A DNA stretch of 12,132 bases from CBDUBH01 sp965365345 (GTDB lineage: Bacteria > Bacteroidota > Ignavibacteria > Ignavibacteriales > SURF-24). Positions within the stretch are counted from its first letter, which is position 1. Every line of letters begins with the position of its first letter. The notes below the pieces were generated by a model that was not told where the DNA came from, searched no databases, and saw only the letters and a program-made list of their open reading frames with translations. Positions 1 to 6,792 of this stretch are shown one piece after another. A program made the position numbers and the translations under genes. The stretch spans positions 1-12,132 of the forward strand of contig CBDUBH010000101.1 of assembly GCA_965365345.1 (NCBI GenBank), in the 5' to 3' direction.

Positions 1-731
1 AAACTGCTGAATATAAAATTATGTTGAATGCACACGAGCCGGTACGTCCAACCGGATTACACAGAACTTATCCGAATTGGATAGCAAGTGAAGCCGCACG
101 CGGTAATGAATTTAATGGATGGAGTGAAGGAAATCCGCCTGATCATGAAACAATTTTGCCTTTTACAAGATTGATGGGCGGACCTATGGATTATACACCG
201 GGAATTTTCCAGATAAAAAGAAGTTATTACCAGCCGGATAGAAAAGAACAAGTTCATACAACTTTGGCAAAACAATTAGCACTTTATGTAACAATTTATA
301 GTCCGTTACAAATGGCGGCAGATCTTCCTGAGAATTACGAAAGATTTTTAGATGCGCTTCAATTTATAAAAGATGTTTCGGTTGATTGGGATGATACAAA
401 AATTCTAGAAGCAGAACCAGGTGATTTTGTAACGATCGCTCGAAAACAAAAAAGAAGTGAAAATTGGTTTGTCGGTGCAATAACAGATGAAAATTCCAGA
501 ACTTCAAATATTAAATTGAATTTCTTAAATCCGGATCAAAATTATGTTGCAACAATTTATTCGGATTCAAAAGATGCCGATTGGGAAAAAAATCCTATGT
601 CGTACAAAATTGAAAATTTTATTGTAACCGCTAAAACAAATTTGAAAATAAAATTGGCAAATGGCGGCGGCGCGGCAATTTCAATTAAGCCCGCATCAAA
701 GGAAGAAACCAAAAAGTTTAAAAGATACTAA
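1..731 (+). CDS. GH97 family alpha-glycosidase (SusB-like), C-terminal part, 5' truncated
   Basis: This is the end of a glycoside hydrolase family 97 enzyme, a calcium-dependent exo-acting alpha-glucosidase or alpha-galactosidase usually found in the periplasm or cell envelope. The frame is open to the left edge from base 3, so the ATG at 21 is an internal methionine; 242 residues are visible of a family length near 650-740. The motif NAHEPVRPTGLHRTYPN followed by SEAARGNE is diagnostic. Its three glutamates (in HE, SEAARG and GNE) are spaced 18 and 6 residues apart, the same spacing as the active-site and calcium-binding Glu508, Glu526 and Glu532 that I recall for Bacteroides SusB, so this part of the active site looks intact. 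The rest is the end of the barrel and the C-terminal beta-sandwich. The region that separates inverting from retaining members lies outside the window, so mechanism and sugar cannot be assigned. A strong terminator follows the stop codon. Confidence 0.93.
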   Translation, partial: TAEYKIMLNAHEPVRPTGLHRTYPNWIASEAARGNEFNGWSEGNPPDHETILPFTRLMGGPMDYTPGIFQIKRSYYQPDRKEQVHTTLAKQLALYVTIYSPLQMAADLPENYERFLDALQFIKDVSVDWDDTKILEAEPGDFVTIARKQKRSENWFVGAITDENSRTSNIKLNFLNPDQNYVATIYSDSKDADWEKNPMSYKIENFIVTAKTNLKIKLANGGGAAISIKPASKEETKKFKRY

Positions 732-744
732 CATATCAAACCAT

Positions 745-794
745 AAATGCAGTGTCATTCAATATTTTTTGAACGGCATTGCATTTTTCTTTTT
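745..794 (+). terminator. Rho-independent terminator after the GH97 gene
   Basis: An 18-base arm (745-762, AAATGCAGTGTCATTCAA) pairs with 769-786 (TTGAACGGCATTGCATTT) around a 6-base loop. The stem has two G-U wobbles and one A-C mismatch, and is followed by TTCTTTTT. It starts 13 bases after the GH97 stop codon. The outer AAA/TTT pairs and the T-rich tail would also let it act, more weakly, on the other strand. This indicates that the GH97 transcript ends here and that the DoxX gene has its own promoter. Confidence 0.85.
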
Positions 795-816
795 AAAACA
801 AATCAAAAATTATGTT

Positions 817-834
817 TGATATTTACCAATATCA
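817..834. promoter_or_regulatory. 7-bp perfect inverted repeat upstream of the DoxX gene (possible operator)
   Basis: TGATATT and AATATCA are perfect inverted arms around a TACC spacer, ending 44 bases before the DoxX start codon and lying after the GH97 terminator. The position suits a dimeric repressor or activator site. The sequence is AT-rich in an AT-rich genome, so a chance match is quite possible, and no regulator gene lies alongside. No convincing -35/-10 pair could be read around it. Confidence 0.25.
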
Positions 835-878
835 TTTTAATTTAAATAATTTACCAAAAATCACTGACGGAAATATTT

Positions 879-1283
879 ATGAAATTTTTAGAAAAATATT
901 CTGATCACGTTTACGCAGTTTTAAGAATTGTTGCCGGATTTATGTTTTCGCTACACGGATTTCAAAAGATCTTTAGAGTTTTAACCGACAAACAACCGGA
1001 TGTGTTTTCGCAGCTTTGGTTTGGTGGAGTTATCGAAATCATTGGCGGTATTTTAATAATGATTGGATTTCAAACCCGAATTGCTGCTTTTATTTGCAGC
1101 GGTATGATGGCAGTTGCGTATTTTCAATTTCATTGGAAATTTAGCGGCGGCGAACAAATTTTCCCGGTTGTTAATAGAGGTGAATTAGCTGCTCTATATT
1201 GCTTTTTGTTTCTTTATTTTGCAACACGCGGCGCAGTAAAGTGGGGTTTGGATAATCTATTAAAAAGTAAAAATGTTATATGA
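879..1283 (+). CDS. DoxX family membrane protein
   Basis: A 134-residue protein of the DoxX/DoxD-like family, inner-membrane proteins with four helices. Visible landmarks are the first helix with RIVAGFMFSLHGFQK (17-31), the glycine-rich second segment GGVIEIIGGILIMIGFQTR (49-67), a third helix around 68-84, and the last NRGELAALYCFLFLYFATRG (99-118). The length matches the family. Some DoxX proteins belong to quinone-linked oxidase complexes or work with thiol-stress proteins, but most are uncharacterised, and no partner gene is next to this one. The gene appears to be a single unit: a strong terminator lies upstream and 115 bases separate it from the next gene. No clear Shine-Dalgarno site precedes the ATG, as is common in Bacteroidota-like genomes. 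The family call is firm; the role is unknown. Confidence 0.88.
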   Translation: MKFLEKYSDHVYAVLRIVAGFMFSLHGFQKIFRVLTDKQPDVFSQLWFGGVIEIIGGILIMIGFQTRIAAFICSGMMAVAYFQFHWKFSGGEQIFPVVNRGELAALYCFLFLYFATRGAVKWGLDNLLKSKNVI

Positions 1284-1398
1284 TAAAGTAAAACTTGCCT
1301 TTCAAAATTTATTAGGAAAATAAAAATATTCTTTTGGCGAAATTATTTTATATTAAACATTAAATCAGATATTAATTTTTCACAATCTTGTTAAAATT

Positions 1399-2442
1399 AT
1401 GAGCGAAAACAGTTACGTCAAAAAGAATTTAATCACGATCGGTCTTTTATTATTAACGCTGATCATCGTATTTCTTTTTATCAGCGCTTACCAGGTTTTT
1501 CTTTTAATATTTATGAGCATTCTTTTTGCGCTGCTTATTGATGGCTTAGCAGGATTGATAACAAAATATGCCAAAGTAAAAAAACCTTATTCTACAATAA
1601 TTTCATTGATTTTGATATTATTGACAATCGTTTTACTTGCCTGGCTTGTTGGACCCCCGATAATTGAGCAAATAATTGTTCTTATAGATAATTTGCCTGC
1701 AGCTTTTGAAAAACTTCGCGGCTGGATTATGCAAACCTCCTGGGGAGCACAACTTTTTGCAAAGATGCCTGATACCGAAAAACTTGTACCGCTTGGTTCA
1801 GAAGCACTGACACATTTAACAGCTGTTTTTTCTTCAACATTTAACTTTTTTTCAAATGCTATCATAATTTTGATTTTAAGTATCTATTTGGCTTTCGATC
1901 CGAAATTATACATAGATAATTTAGCTTTGCTATTTCCTGCCGCAAAAAGAGATAAATATCATTCGCTTTTTAATGCGTGGGAATTCTCACTGAAATGGTG
2001 GCTTTTGGGAAGATTAGTTTCAATGTTGGTTGTCGGACTTTTAACCTTGATAGGCCTTTGGATAATCGGAATGAATCTTGCACTTTCATTATCAGTTATA
2101 GCTGCGCTGCTTTCATTTGTTCCTTTTATCGGCCCGATTTTAGCGATCGTGCCGGCTGTTCTTTTAGGATTTACGCAGAGTCCCACAATGGCATTGTATG
2201 TTTTGATAGTATACATAGCCGTTCAGCAAATTGAATCATACTTAATAACTCCCTTTATCGAACAGAAGGTAGTTTCACTTCCGCCGGTATTGGTTATAAG
2301 CGCACAAATTTTAATGGCAGCAATTTTTGGATTTTTTGGAATTCTTCTTGCAAGTCCAATTATCGTTTTGGTTATAGTTGCAATTCAAATACTTTACGTT
2401 AAAGGTGTTTTGGGAGAAAACGTAAAAATCCTTGGTAAATGA
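1399..2442 (+). CDS. AI-2E family transporter (PerM/YdiK-like permease)
   Basis: A 347-residue polytopic membrane protein of the AI-2 exporter superfamily (PF01594). It shows the family layout: two N-terminal helices (about 11-50), a third (67-87), a less hydrophobic region rich in helical charged residues (88-145), a helix at 150-168, then the conserved C-terminal half. There, LSFVPFIGPILAIVPAVLLG (238-257) and VQQIESYLITPFI (275-287) are the characteristic motifs, followed by a long hydrophobic end (298-333). Length fits the family (330-370). Members have been linked to autoinducer-2 export, to sodium/proton antiport or to no known substrate, and sequence alone does not choose. It lies 115 bases after the DoxX gene and 83 before the YitT gene, with no evident functional link to either. 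Confidence 0.92.
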   Translation: MSENSYVKKNLITIGLLLLTLIIVFLFISAYQVFLLIFMSILFALLIDGLAGLITKYAKVKKPYSTIISLILILLTIVLLAWLVGPPIIEQIIVLIDNLPAAFEKLRGWIMQTSWGAQLFAKMPDTEKLVPLGSEALTHLTAVFSSTFNFFSNAIIILILSIYLAFDPKLYIDNLALLFPAAKRDKYHSLFNAWEFSLKWWLLGRLVSMLVVGLLTLIGLWIIGMNLALSLSVIAALLSFVPFIGPILAIVPAVLLGFTQSPTMALYVLIVYIAVQQIESYLITPFIEQKVVSLPPVLVISAQILMAAIFGFFGILLASPIIVLVIVAIQILYVKGVLGENVKILGK

Positions 2443-2487
2443 GATTAATTATTTGCAATGATAAATCTTCATTCCTTATTTTATTTG
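2443..2487 (+). terminator. Weak AT-rich hairpin after the AI-2E permease gene
   Basis: Directly after the stop codon, GATTAATTATT (2443-2453) can pair with AATGATAAATC (2457-2467) around a TGC loop, with one A-A mismatch and one wobble, followed by a T-rich run. The stem is nearly all A/T, so it would be unstable. It is at best a weak terminator or 3'-end stabilising hairpin. Confidence 0.22.
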
Positions 2488-2525
2488 ATTAAATTTTTCT
2501 TTTTAATTATCAAGAATCTTTTAAA

Positions 2526-3380
2526 ATGAAATTAACTTTTAAAACTTTCAGAACTTATTTCATAGTTTTTATCGGTTGCTTTATTAATGCTTTGGGATGG
2601 ACTGCATTTTTAATTCCCGCTAAAGTTGTTGGCGGCGGAATTAGCGGTGTGGCAACTTTGGTATTTTTAGGGACTGCAATTCCCGTTGGAATTACTTACA
2701 TCGCAATAAATATTTTTTTGATTTTGATTGCGGTAAAAATGATCGGATTAAATTTCGGAATTAAAACGGTTTTCGGTGTAAGTTCAATTGCTTTTAGTCT
2801 TTCGGTACTTCAAGTATTAATTAAAAATCCTGTTGTTCAAGATGACTTTATGGCAACAATAATTGGCGGAATTTTAGCCGGTTTAGGTGTTGGAATAGTT
2901 TTTACGCAAGGCGGATCAACCGGAGGAACCGATATTATTGCTATGATAGTTAACAAATATAAAAATATAAGTTTAGGCAGAGTTATTTTGATTGCAGATG
3001 TTTTTATTATTGCTTCATCATATATTGTTTTAGGTTCAATAGAAAAAATTGTTTACGGTTATGTTTCAATGGCAATTACTTCTTACGTAATTGATCTTGC
3101 AATTGAAGGATCAAAACAATCTTTACAGGTTTTTATAATTTCGAAAAATAACAGATTAGTAGCCGAAAGAATCGGTAATGAACTCGGACGTGGAATTACT
3201 TTTATTCAAGGCAAGGGCTGGTTTACAAATGAAGATAAAGAAATTGCAATGGTGCTCGTCCGCAAATTTGAATTGAATATTGTTTTAAGAATTGTTGATG
3301 AAATTGATGATAGCGCTTTTGTTTCGATAAGCTCCGTGATGGGAGTTTACGGTAAAGGTTTTGATAAATTGAAATATTGA
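2526..3380 (+). CDS. YitT family membrane protein (DUF161 + DUF2179)
   Basis: A 284-residue protein of the YitT family, membrane proteins of unknown function common in Firmicutes and Bacteroidota. The N-terminal membrane part (about 10-195) contains the family signatures PAKVVGGGISGVA (31-43) in the first helical hairpin and QGGSTGGTDIIAMIVNK (128-144), with about five helices. A soluble C-terminal DUF2179 domain follows (about 200-280), with GRGITFIQGKGWFT and a C-terminal VMGVYGKGFD, and probably sits in the cytoplasm as a small ligand-binding or regulatory module. The length is typical (280-290). The gene stands alone, with 83 bases upstream and 161 downstream. The family assignment is secure; substrate and function are not known. 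Confidence 0.93.
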   Translation: MKLTFKTFRTYFIVFIGCFINALGWTAFLIPAKVVGGGISGVATLVFLGTAIPVGITYIAINIFLILIAVKMIGLNFGIKTVFGVSSIAFSLSVLQVLIKNPVVQDDFMATIIGGILAGLGVGIVFTQGGSTGGTDIIAMIVNKYKNISLGRVILIADVFIIASSYIVLGSIEKIVYGYVSMAITSYVIDLAIEGSKQSLQVFIISKNNRLVAERIGNELGRGITFIQGKGWFTNEDKEIAMVLVRKFELNIVLRIVDEIDDSAFVSISSVMGVYGKGFDKLKY

Positions 3381-3541
3381 AATTATTAATTAAAATTTTA
3401 CGATATGATTGTGATTAAGTTCATATTGTTAACACTGATCATTTTACGTTCTTTATAATTCCGCTAATTTAAATTTATGACTTAATCTTTAACATTGCAT
3501 TGATACGAATAATAATCCAACTATCGAATTTATAACTATAA

Positions 3542-3955
3542 ATGAATAATATAAAATACTCACCTACTCTGCCTTATACACTTTGTAATTTAATATTACT
3601 TATAGGTGTAATGATTATGTTTTTCGGAAGAACTAAAATATTTTTGAGGATCGATTTCCTATTATATTTGCATCCAACCTTTTATAAGCATATTTCAAAC
3701 TTTTCTATAAGCTATTTGTTTTTTGCCGGAGTTGGTTTTATGTGGTTACTTTCGGGCGTAGATTTTAAATATATAATTGCTCTTGGCATATTAGTTTTAC
3801 TAATGAATTTTGTATATGAATTTTGGATTCCCGTACTTAATACACCTGACATATTCGATGCTTATTATGGTTTTGCAGGAACAATTTCAGCTTTATTATT
3901 CCTGTTTATCACTAAAAGATATGGACTTAGATTAAATCCCACTTCAGACAATTAA
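3542..3955 (+). CDS. Hypothetical four-helix membrane protein, faintly VanZ-like
   Basis: I do not recognise a named family with confidence. The 137-residue product has four likely membrane helices (about 12-29, 52-71, 75-97, 107-124) and a short basic end (TKRYGLR). Polar residues sit at helix borders: H44 and H50 before helix 2, E93 in NFVYEFW, and the NTPDIFDAYYGFAG motif (100-113) entering helix 4. The order histidine, then YE, then D..DA..G resembles VanZ-like proteins, where a glutamate and an aspartate stand in similar places before a glycine-containing last helix; this is only a resemblance. The start at 3542 has no obvious ribosome binding site. It lies 161 bases after the YitT gene and converges on the NifX-like gene, with only 56 bases between the two stop codons. 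An ORF of this length with a coherent membrane topology is probably real. Confidence 0.72.
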   Translation: MNNIKYSPTLPYTLCNLILLIGVMIMFFGRTKIFLRIDFLLYLHPTFYKHISNFSISYLFFAGVGFMWLLSGVDFKYIIALGILVLLMNFVYEFWIPVLNTPDIFDAYYGFAGTISALLFLFITKRYGLRLNPTSDN

Positions 3956-4011
3956 AAAGTATAAAAATTAAAGCGGATTTGAAAAATAAGTTTACTCCAC
4001 TTTGTTATTAA

Positions 4012-4407
4012 TTAATGACTTTTACAAGTGTTGTCGGGTTTTTCATCTAATGTTCCGATAAGTAATTTTTTCACAGCTTCATCAGCAATTTTCTCATCAG
4101 TTAAAAAAGGAACTATACCGTTATTTTTTAGATCTTCAATTACTCTCCAGCCGCCAGATTGAAATATCAGATAATTACAATCTTTTAATCCTTCAATTAA
4201 ATTTGCATGACTGTGATTATGTGAATTTTCACCATGATGTTGATGATGTTCTTCATGTCCTTCTGCTCTGTGATGCGTGAAAGAATTTTCTCTAACTTCA
4301 CGTGAAATAATTTCCTTGTTGTTTGTATCGTAAACAATGAACATTCTGCATCTTCCTACATGTCCTGTTACGTGGATTTCGTCATTTGTTGCAACTGCAA
4401 TTTTCAT
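4012..4407 (-). CDS. NifX/NifB-associated family protein (MTH1175-like, PF02579) with His-rich insertion
   Basis: A 131-residue protein of the dinitrogenase iron-molybdenum cofactor family (PF02579), a small ribonuclease-H-like fold that in nitrogen fixers carries FeMo-cofactor precursors. Standalone members are widespread in anaerobes and their role is unclear, possibly metal or Fe-S cluster handling. The sequence starts MKIAVATND, continues with GHVGRCRMFIVYD (15-27), and ends with SGGWRVIEDLKNNGIVPFL (84-102), all family landmarks. Between the second strand and the first main helix is a histidine-rich stretch: ten histidines in residues 45-67, including HEEHHQHH and HNHSH, which suggests metal binding. 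Cysteines at 20, 77 and 128 may add ligands. Its ATG overlaps the stop of the DUF134 gene as ATGA, so the two are translationally coupled. No nitrogenase genes are in view, so a nitrogenase role is unlikely. Confidence 0.88.
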   Translation of the reverse strand: MKIAVATNDEIHVTGHVGRCRMFIVYDTNNKEIISREVRENSFTHHRAEGHEEHHQHHGENSHNHSHANLIEGLKDCNYLIFQSGGWRVIEDLKNNGIVPFLTDEKIADEAVKKLLIGTLDEKPDNTCKSH

Positions 4408-4715
4408 TTTAATTTTTCCTTTTTTAAGTTTTCAAATTCATTTTCAGAAATTTTTATTGCTTTGCCGTTTAAAATTGAATCGGCAATTATTAATCTAGCT
4501 TTCGAAATAATTCTGCCGAAAGTTGCACGTGAAATTTTCATTTTTTCGGCAGCTTCTTCATGAGAAAGTTTAAAAAGATCTGCTAATCTTAATGCCTCAA
4601 CTTCATCCGGTTCAAGAATATTTTCTTCAAGTTCGAATAATGGAATTCCGCGCGGCTTAAAATAATATGCCTTCGGATCACATTTGATATTTCTTTGTTT
4701 TTTTGGTCTTGCCAT
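4404..4715 (-). CDS. DUF134 (UPF0251) family predicted DNA-binding protein
   Basis: A 103-residue protein of the UPF0251/DUF134 family. The N-terminus MARPKKQRNIKCDP and the following YYFKPRGIPLFELE and LEPDEVEALRLADL (35-48) are characteristic. A helix-turn-helix resembling sigma-70 region 4 follows at about 50-75 (LSHEEAAEKMKISRATFGRI). The length is normal for the family (95-150). In many anaerobic bacteria and archaea DUF134 genes lie next to NifX/MTH1175-like genes, as here, where the downstream gene overlaps by four bases. The product is therefore probably a transcription factor for this operon. A palindrome 13-26 bases before its start codon is the obvious candidate target. No ligand-binding domain is present, so what it senses is unknown; C12 is the only cysteine. 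Confidence 0.92.
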   Translation of the reverse strand: MARPKKQRNIKCDPKAYYFKPRGIPLFELEENILEPDEVEALRLADLFKLSHEEAAEKMKISRATFGRIISKARLIIADSILNGKAIKISENEFENLKKEKLK

Positions 4716-4727
4716 ATTTTTTTATTT

Positions 4728-4741
4728 TGAGCATATACTCA
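4728..4741 (-). promoter_or_regulatory. Palindrome TGAGCATATACTCA, candidate operator of the DUF134 operon
   Basis: This 14-base dyad differs from perfect symmetry at one base pair (C opposite A, flanking the central ATAT) and gains two further symmetric pairs, TT and AA, outside one mismatched position (4725-4744). It lies 13-26 bases before the DUF134 start codon. A possible promoter on the minus strand (-35 TTGCAA at 4775-4770, 17-base spacer, -10 TATTTT at 4752-4747) would put it at about +6 to +20, a place where a bound repressor blocks transcription. The dyad is seen directly; its role and the promoter are inference. Confidence 0.45.
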
Positions 4742-4880
4742 TAACTAAAATAATGCTTACTTTTGAAATTTGCAAGAACAATTAATTTCCGGAAAACTTT
4801 CATAAAAATTATTTCAAAATATTTTATAAAACGGTTGAATAAAAAGATCTATTTAAAGATATTTCGGCTATGAAATTTTT

Positions 4881-4884
4881 GAGG
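4881..4884 (+). promoter_or_regulatory. Ribosome binding site GAGG deciding the TTG start of the M50B-like gene
   Basis: GAGG lies five bases before the TTG at 4890. The nearby ATG at 4870 opens a different frame that stops after seven codons (MKFLRRI) at a TGA overlapping the TTG, so it cannot be the start of the peptidase. Confidence 0.5.
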
Positions 4885-4889
4885 CGCAT

Positions 4890-5567
4890 TTGAAAAAATT
4901 ATCCCCTAAAGGAAGAAAAATCACTGAGTTTATTGTGCTTGCTTCCGTTATAATTCTATCCTTCATTTTTTGGAATACTTATTACATTTTTCCCATAAAA
5001 ATTTTTGTGGTTTTACTTCATGAAATTTCGCACGGATTGGCGGCAATTGCTTCCGGAGGAAATATTTTGGAGATTCAGATTAATTATAATTTAGGCGGAG
5101 TCTGTAAAATAAAAGGCGGAAATTCTTTATTAATCGCTTCTGCCGGCTATATCGGAAGTTTACTTTGGGGCGGCTTGCTTTTTCTTTCAGCGCGCAAACA
5201 AAATTTCAGCACTTATGTTTGCACTTTCATTTCAATTGGATTGATAATAATTACAGCGCTTTTTATTAAACATGTTTTCGGAATATTTTTCACGTTGGGA
5301 TTTGCAATTTTCTTGTTTATTTCGCCGAGATATTTGCCTGATCTTTTTCATCAATTAAGTATAAAAACTCTTGGAATTATAAGCTGTCTTTATACAATTT
5401 TTGATATTAAAAGCGATCTTATAACATTGAATTACCGCTCAACTGATGCTCAGGTTATTGCAAATATTACGAATGTTCCGGCTTTATTTTGGGGAATTTT
5501 AATGCTTACGGTTTCGCTTTTGATCTTTTATTTACTGATAAGAGCAAATTTCAAGAAGGCAATTTAG
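4890..5567 (+). CDS. M50B-like (PF13398) integral membrane zinc metallopeptidase, TTG start
   Basis: A 225-residue polytopic membrane protein with the zinc peptidase motif HEISH at 44-48 inside a hydrophobic helix (LLHEISHGLAAIASGG). It then has the glycine-rich SAGYIGSLLWGGLL (84-97), and a second conserved region, STDAQVIANITNVPALFWG (184-202), where D186 is the likely third zinc ligand. This is the arrangement of the peptidase M50B-like family, putative intramembrane proteases related to site-2 proteases; no PDZ domain is present. About six helices are predicted. The start is TTG at 4890: GAGG at 4881-4884 lies five bases before it, and no ATG occurs in frame between it and an upstream stop codon. 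The gene is divergent from the DUF134 operon (174 bases apart), and its 3' end overlaps the convergent transporter gene by 17 bases. The substrate is unknown. Confidence 0.86.
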   Translation: MKKLSPKGRKITEFIVLASVIILSFIFWNTYYIFPIKIFVVLLHEISHGLAAIASGGNILEIQINYNLGGVCKIKGGNSLLIASAGYIGSLLWGGLLFLSARKQNFSTYVCTFISIGLIIITALFIKHVFGIFFTLGFAIFLFISPRYLPDLFHQLSIKTLGIISCLYTIFDIKSDLITLNYRSTDAQVIANITNVPALFWGILMLTVSLLIFYLLIRANFKKAI

Positions 5568-6783
5568 AAGTTTTGATCTTCGGATCTTCAACAAAAAAAA
5601 GTGTAATAATTCCTAAAACAAAAAATACCAGAATTGAAAGGATCGCAAATCTTTGACTTTGTGTTAAATAACTTACCAAACCGAAAACAAGTGGTCCTAA
5701 AATTGCTGAACTTTTTCCGAAGAAAGAATAAAATCCGAAGAATTCTGTTTTCTTTTCATCGGGAGTTAATTTTGACATCAAACTTCTGCTTGTTGATTGC
5801 GTTGCGCCCATAACGCTTCCTGCTAAAAGTCCGACCAGGTAAAACCAGGATTTATCTTTTACAAAATACGCGATTAAAACTGTGATGATCCAAATAAATA
5901 GAGAGATCAAGATCGATTTTTTTTGTCCGATTGAATCGGCAATAATTCCGAAAGCAATCGATCCTAAAATTGCAGTTGATTGAACAGTAATAAAAAATAT
6001 TGTAAGTTCGGTTACGTTAAATCCGATGGTTGTTTTTGCGTAATTACCCGAAAAAAATATTACGGTATTTACGCCTTCAACATAAAAGAAAAAAGCGAGC
6101 AAAAAGATCGCAAGATTTTTATAATTCTTTAATGATTTTAAAGTGTTTGTTACTCTTTCAAATCCAATTTTCAAGTAAGATTTTTCGAGTGGAATATTTT
6201 TTCTACTGTCACGCAAATAATAAAAAAGCGGAACTGCAAAGATCAAAAAGAAAAGTGCAGCAAATGGAAAAGATTCTTTTATCAGATCTTTCGAAATGAA
6301 AAAAGTGTATAGCAAAGCCAAAATTACAAGCGAACCCAAATATCCCATTCCGAATCCGTAACCGCTTACCCTTCCGTAATTTTTCGGCGTTGTAATTTCG
6401 GGAAGATAAGCATCGTAAAAAACAAGTCCCGCTTCAAAACCAACATTTGCAGTAATGAAAAGCATCATTGCAAATAAAATTTTATTTGGTCCGGTAAAAT
6501 ACAACAGCGCGGTTGAAACTATGCAAAGGAGCGTAAAGAAAAGTAAAAACCTTTTCTTTCCTGCAGAATGATCGGCAATTGCACCTAAAACCGGTGAAAT
6601 AACTGCTGTAATAAGCATGGAAATTCCAACCGATAAACTCCAGTAAAGATCCCCAACCGGTTTTCCTGATGCGATAGTTTCTTTAAAGTAAACGGCAAAA
6701 ATGAAAGTTACAACGACAATTGAAAATGAAGTATTTGCAAAATCAAACAAACTCCAAACGAAAATTTTTCTTTTGTCGTTCAT
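5551..6783 (-). CDS. UMF1-type MFS transporter (Atg22-like, PF11700)
   Basis: A 410-residue major facilitator protein with twelve predicted helices. It opens with FVWSLFDFANTSFSIVVVTFIFAVYF, where the DFANTSF signature is typical of the UMF1 family that also includes the yeast vacuolar effluxer Atg22. The loop GAIADHSAGKKR (67-78) is the cytoplasmic MFS motif between helices 2 and 3, and FGIIADSIGQKK (around 280) is its repeat in the second half. The substrate of bacterial members is unknown; Atg22 exports amino acids from the vacuole, which is only suggestive beside a leucine dehydrogenase. It starts 8 bases after the nusB stop codon and so is probably the last gene of the leftward operon. 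Its stop lies inside the convergent metallopeptidase gene, and no intrinsic terminator is visible between them. Confidence 0.92.
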   Translation of the reverse strand: MNDKRKIFVWSLFDFANTSFSIVVVTFIFAVYFKETIASGKPVGDLYWSLSVGISMLITAVISPVLGAIADHSAGKKRFLLFFTLLCIVSTALLYFTGPNKILFAMMLFITANVGFEAGLVFYDAYLPEITTPKNYGRVSGYGFGMGYLGSLVILALLYTFFISKDLIKESFPFAALFFLIFAVPLFYYLRDSRKNIPLEKSYLKIGFERVTNTLKSLKNYKNLAIFLLAFFFYVEGVNTVIFFSGNYAKTTIGFNVTELTIFFITVQSTAILGSIAFGIIADSIGQKKSILISLFIWIITVLIAYFVKDKSWFYLVGLLAGSVMGATQSTSRSLMSKLTPDEKKTEFFGFYSFFGKSSAILGPLVFGLVSYLTQSQRFAILSILVFFVLGIITLFFVEDPKIKTSKLPS

Positions 6784-6792
6784 AAAAAGAAT

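Noticed and set aside
21..731. A complete 236-residue gene starting at the ATG at 21
   Set aside because: The same frame is open to the left edge and reads into conserved GH97 sequence before that methionine, so it is an internal residue of a truncated gene.
1977..2234. Small ORFs on both strands inside the AI-2E permease gene
   Set aside because: They are shadows of the permease frame with no recognisable protein features. The same applies to the other short ORFs inside larger genes.
3413..3487. GATTAAGT and ACTTAATC as 8-base inverted arms about 60 bases apart before the hypothetical gene
   Set aside because: The spacing is wide, the arms are AT-rich, and nothing supports a folded RNA between them. 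A chance match is likely.
3971..4008. Possible bidirectional terminator between the convergent hypothetical and NifX-like genes
   Set aside because: AAAGCGGA and TCCACTTT pair with an internal mismatch across an 18-base loop and no proper T-run. This is too weak to call.
4012..4407. Nitrogen fixation gene (nifX)
   Set aside because: The fold family matches, but the gene is paired with DUF134, carries a His-rich insertion and has no nif neighbours, so it is better called a standalone MTH1175-like protein.
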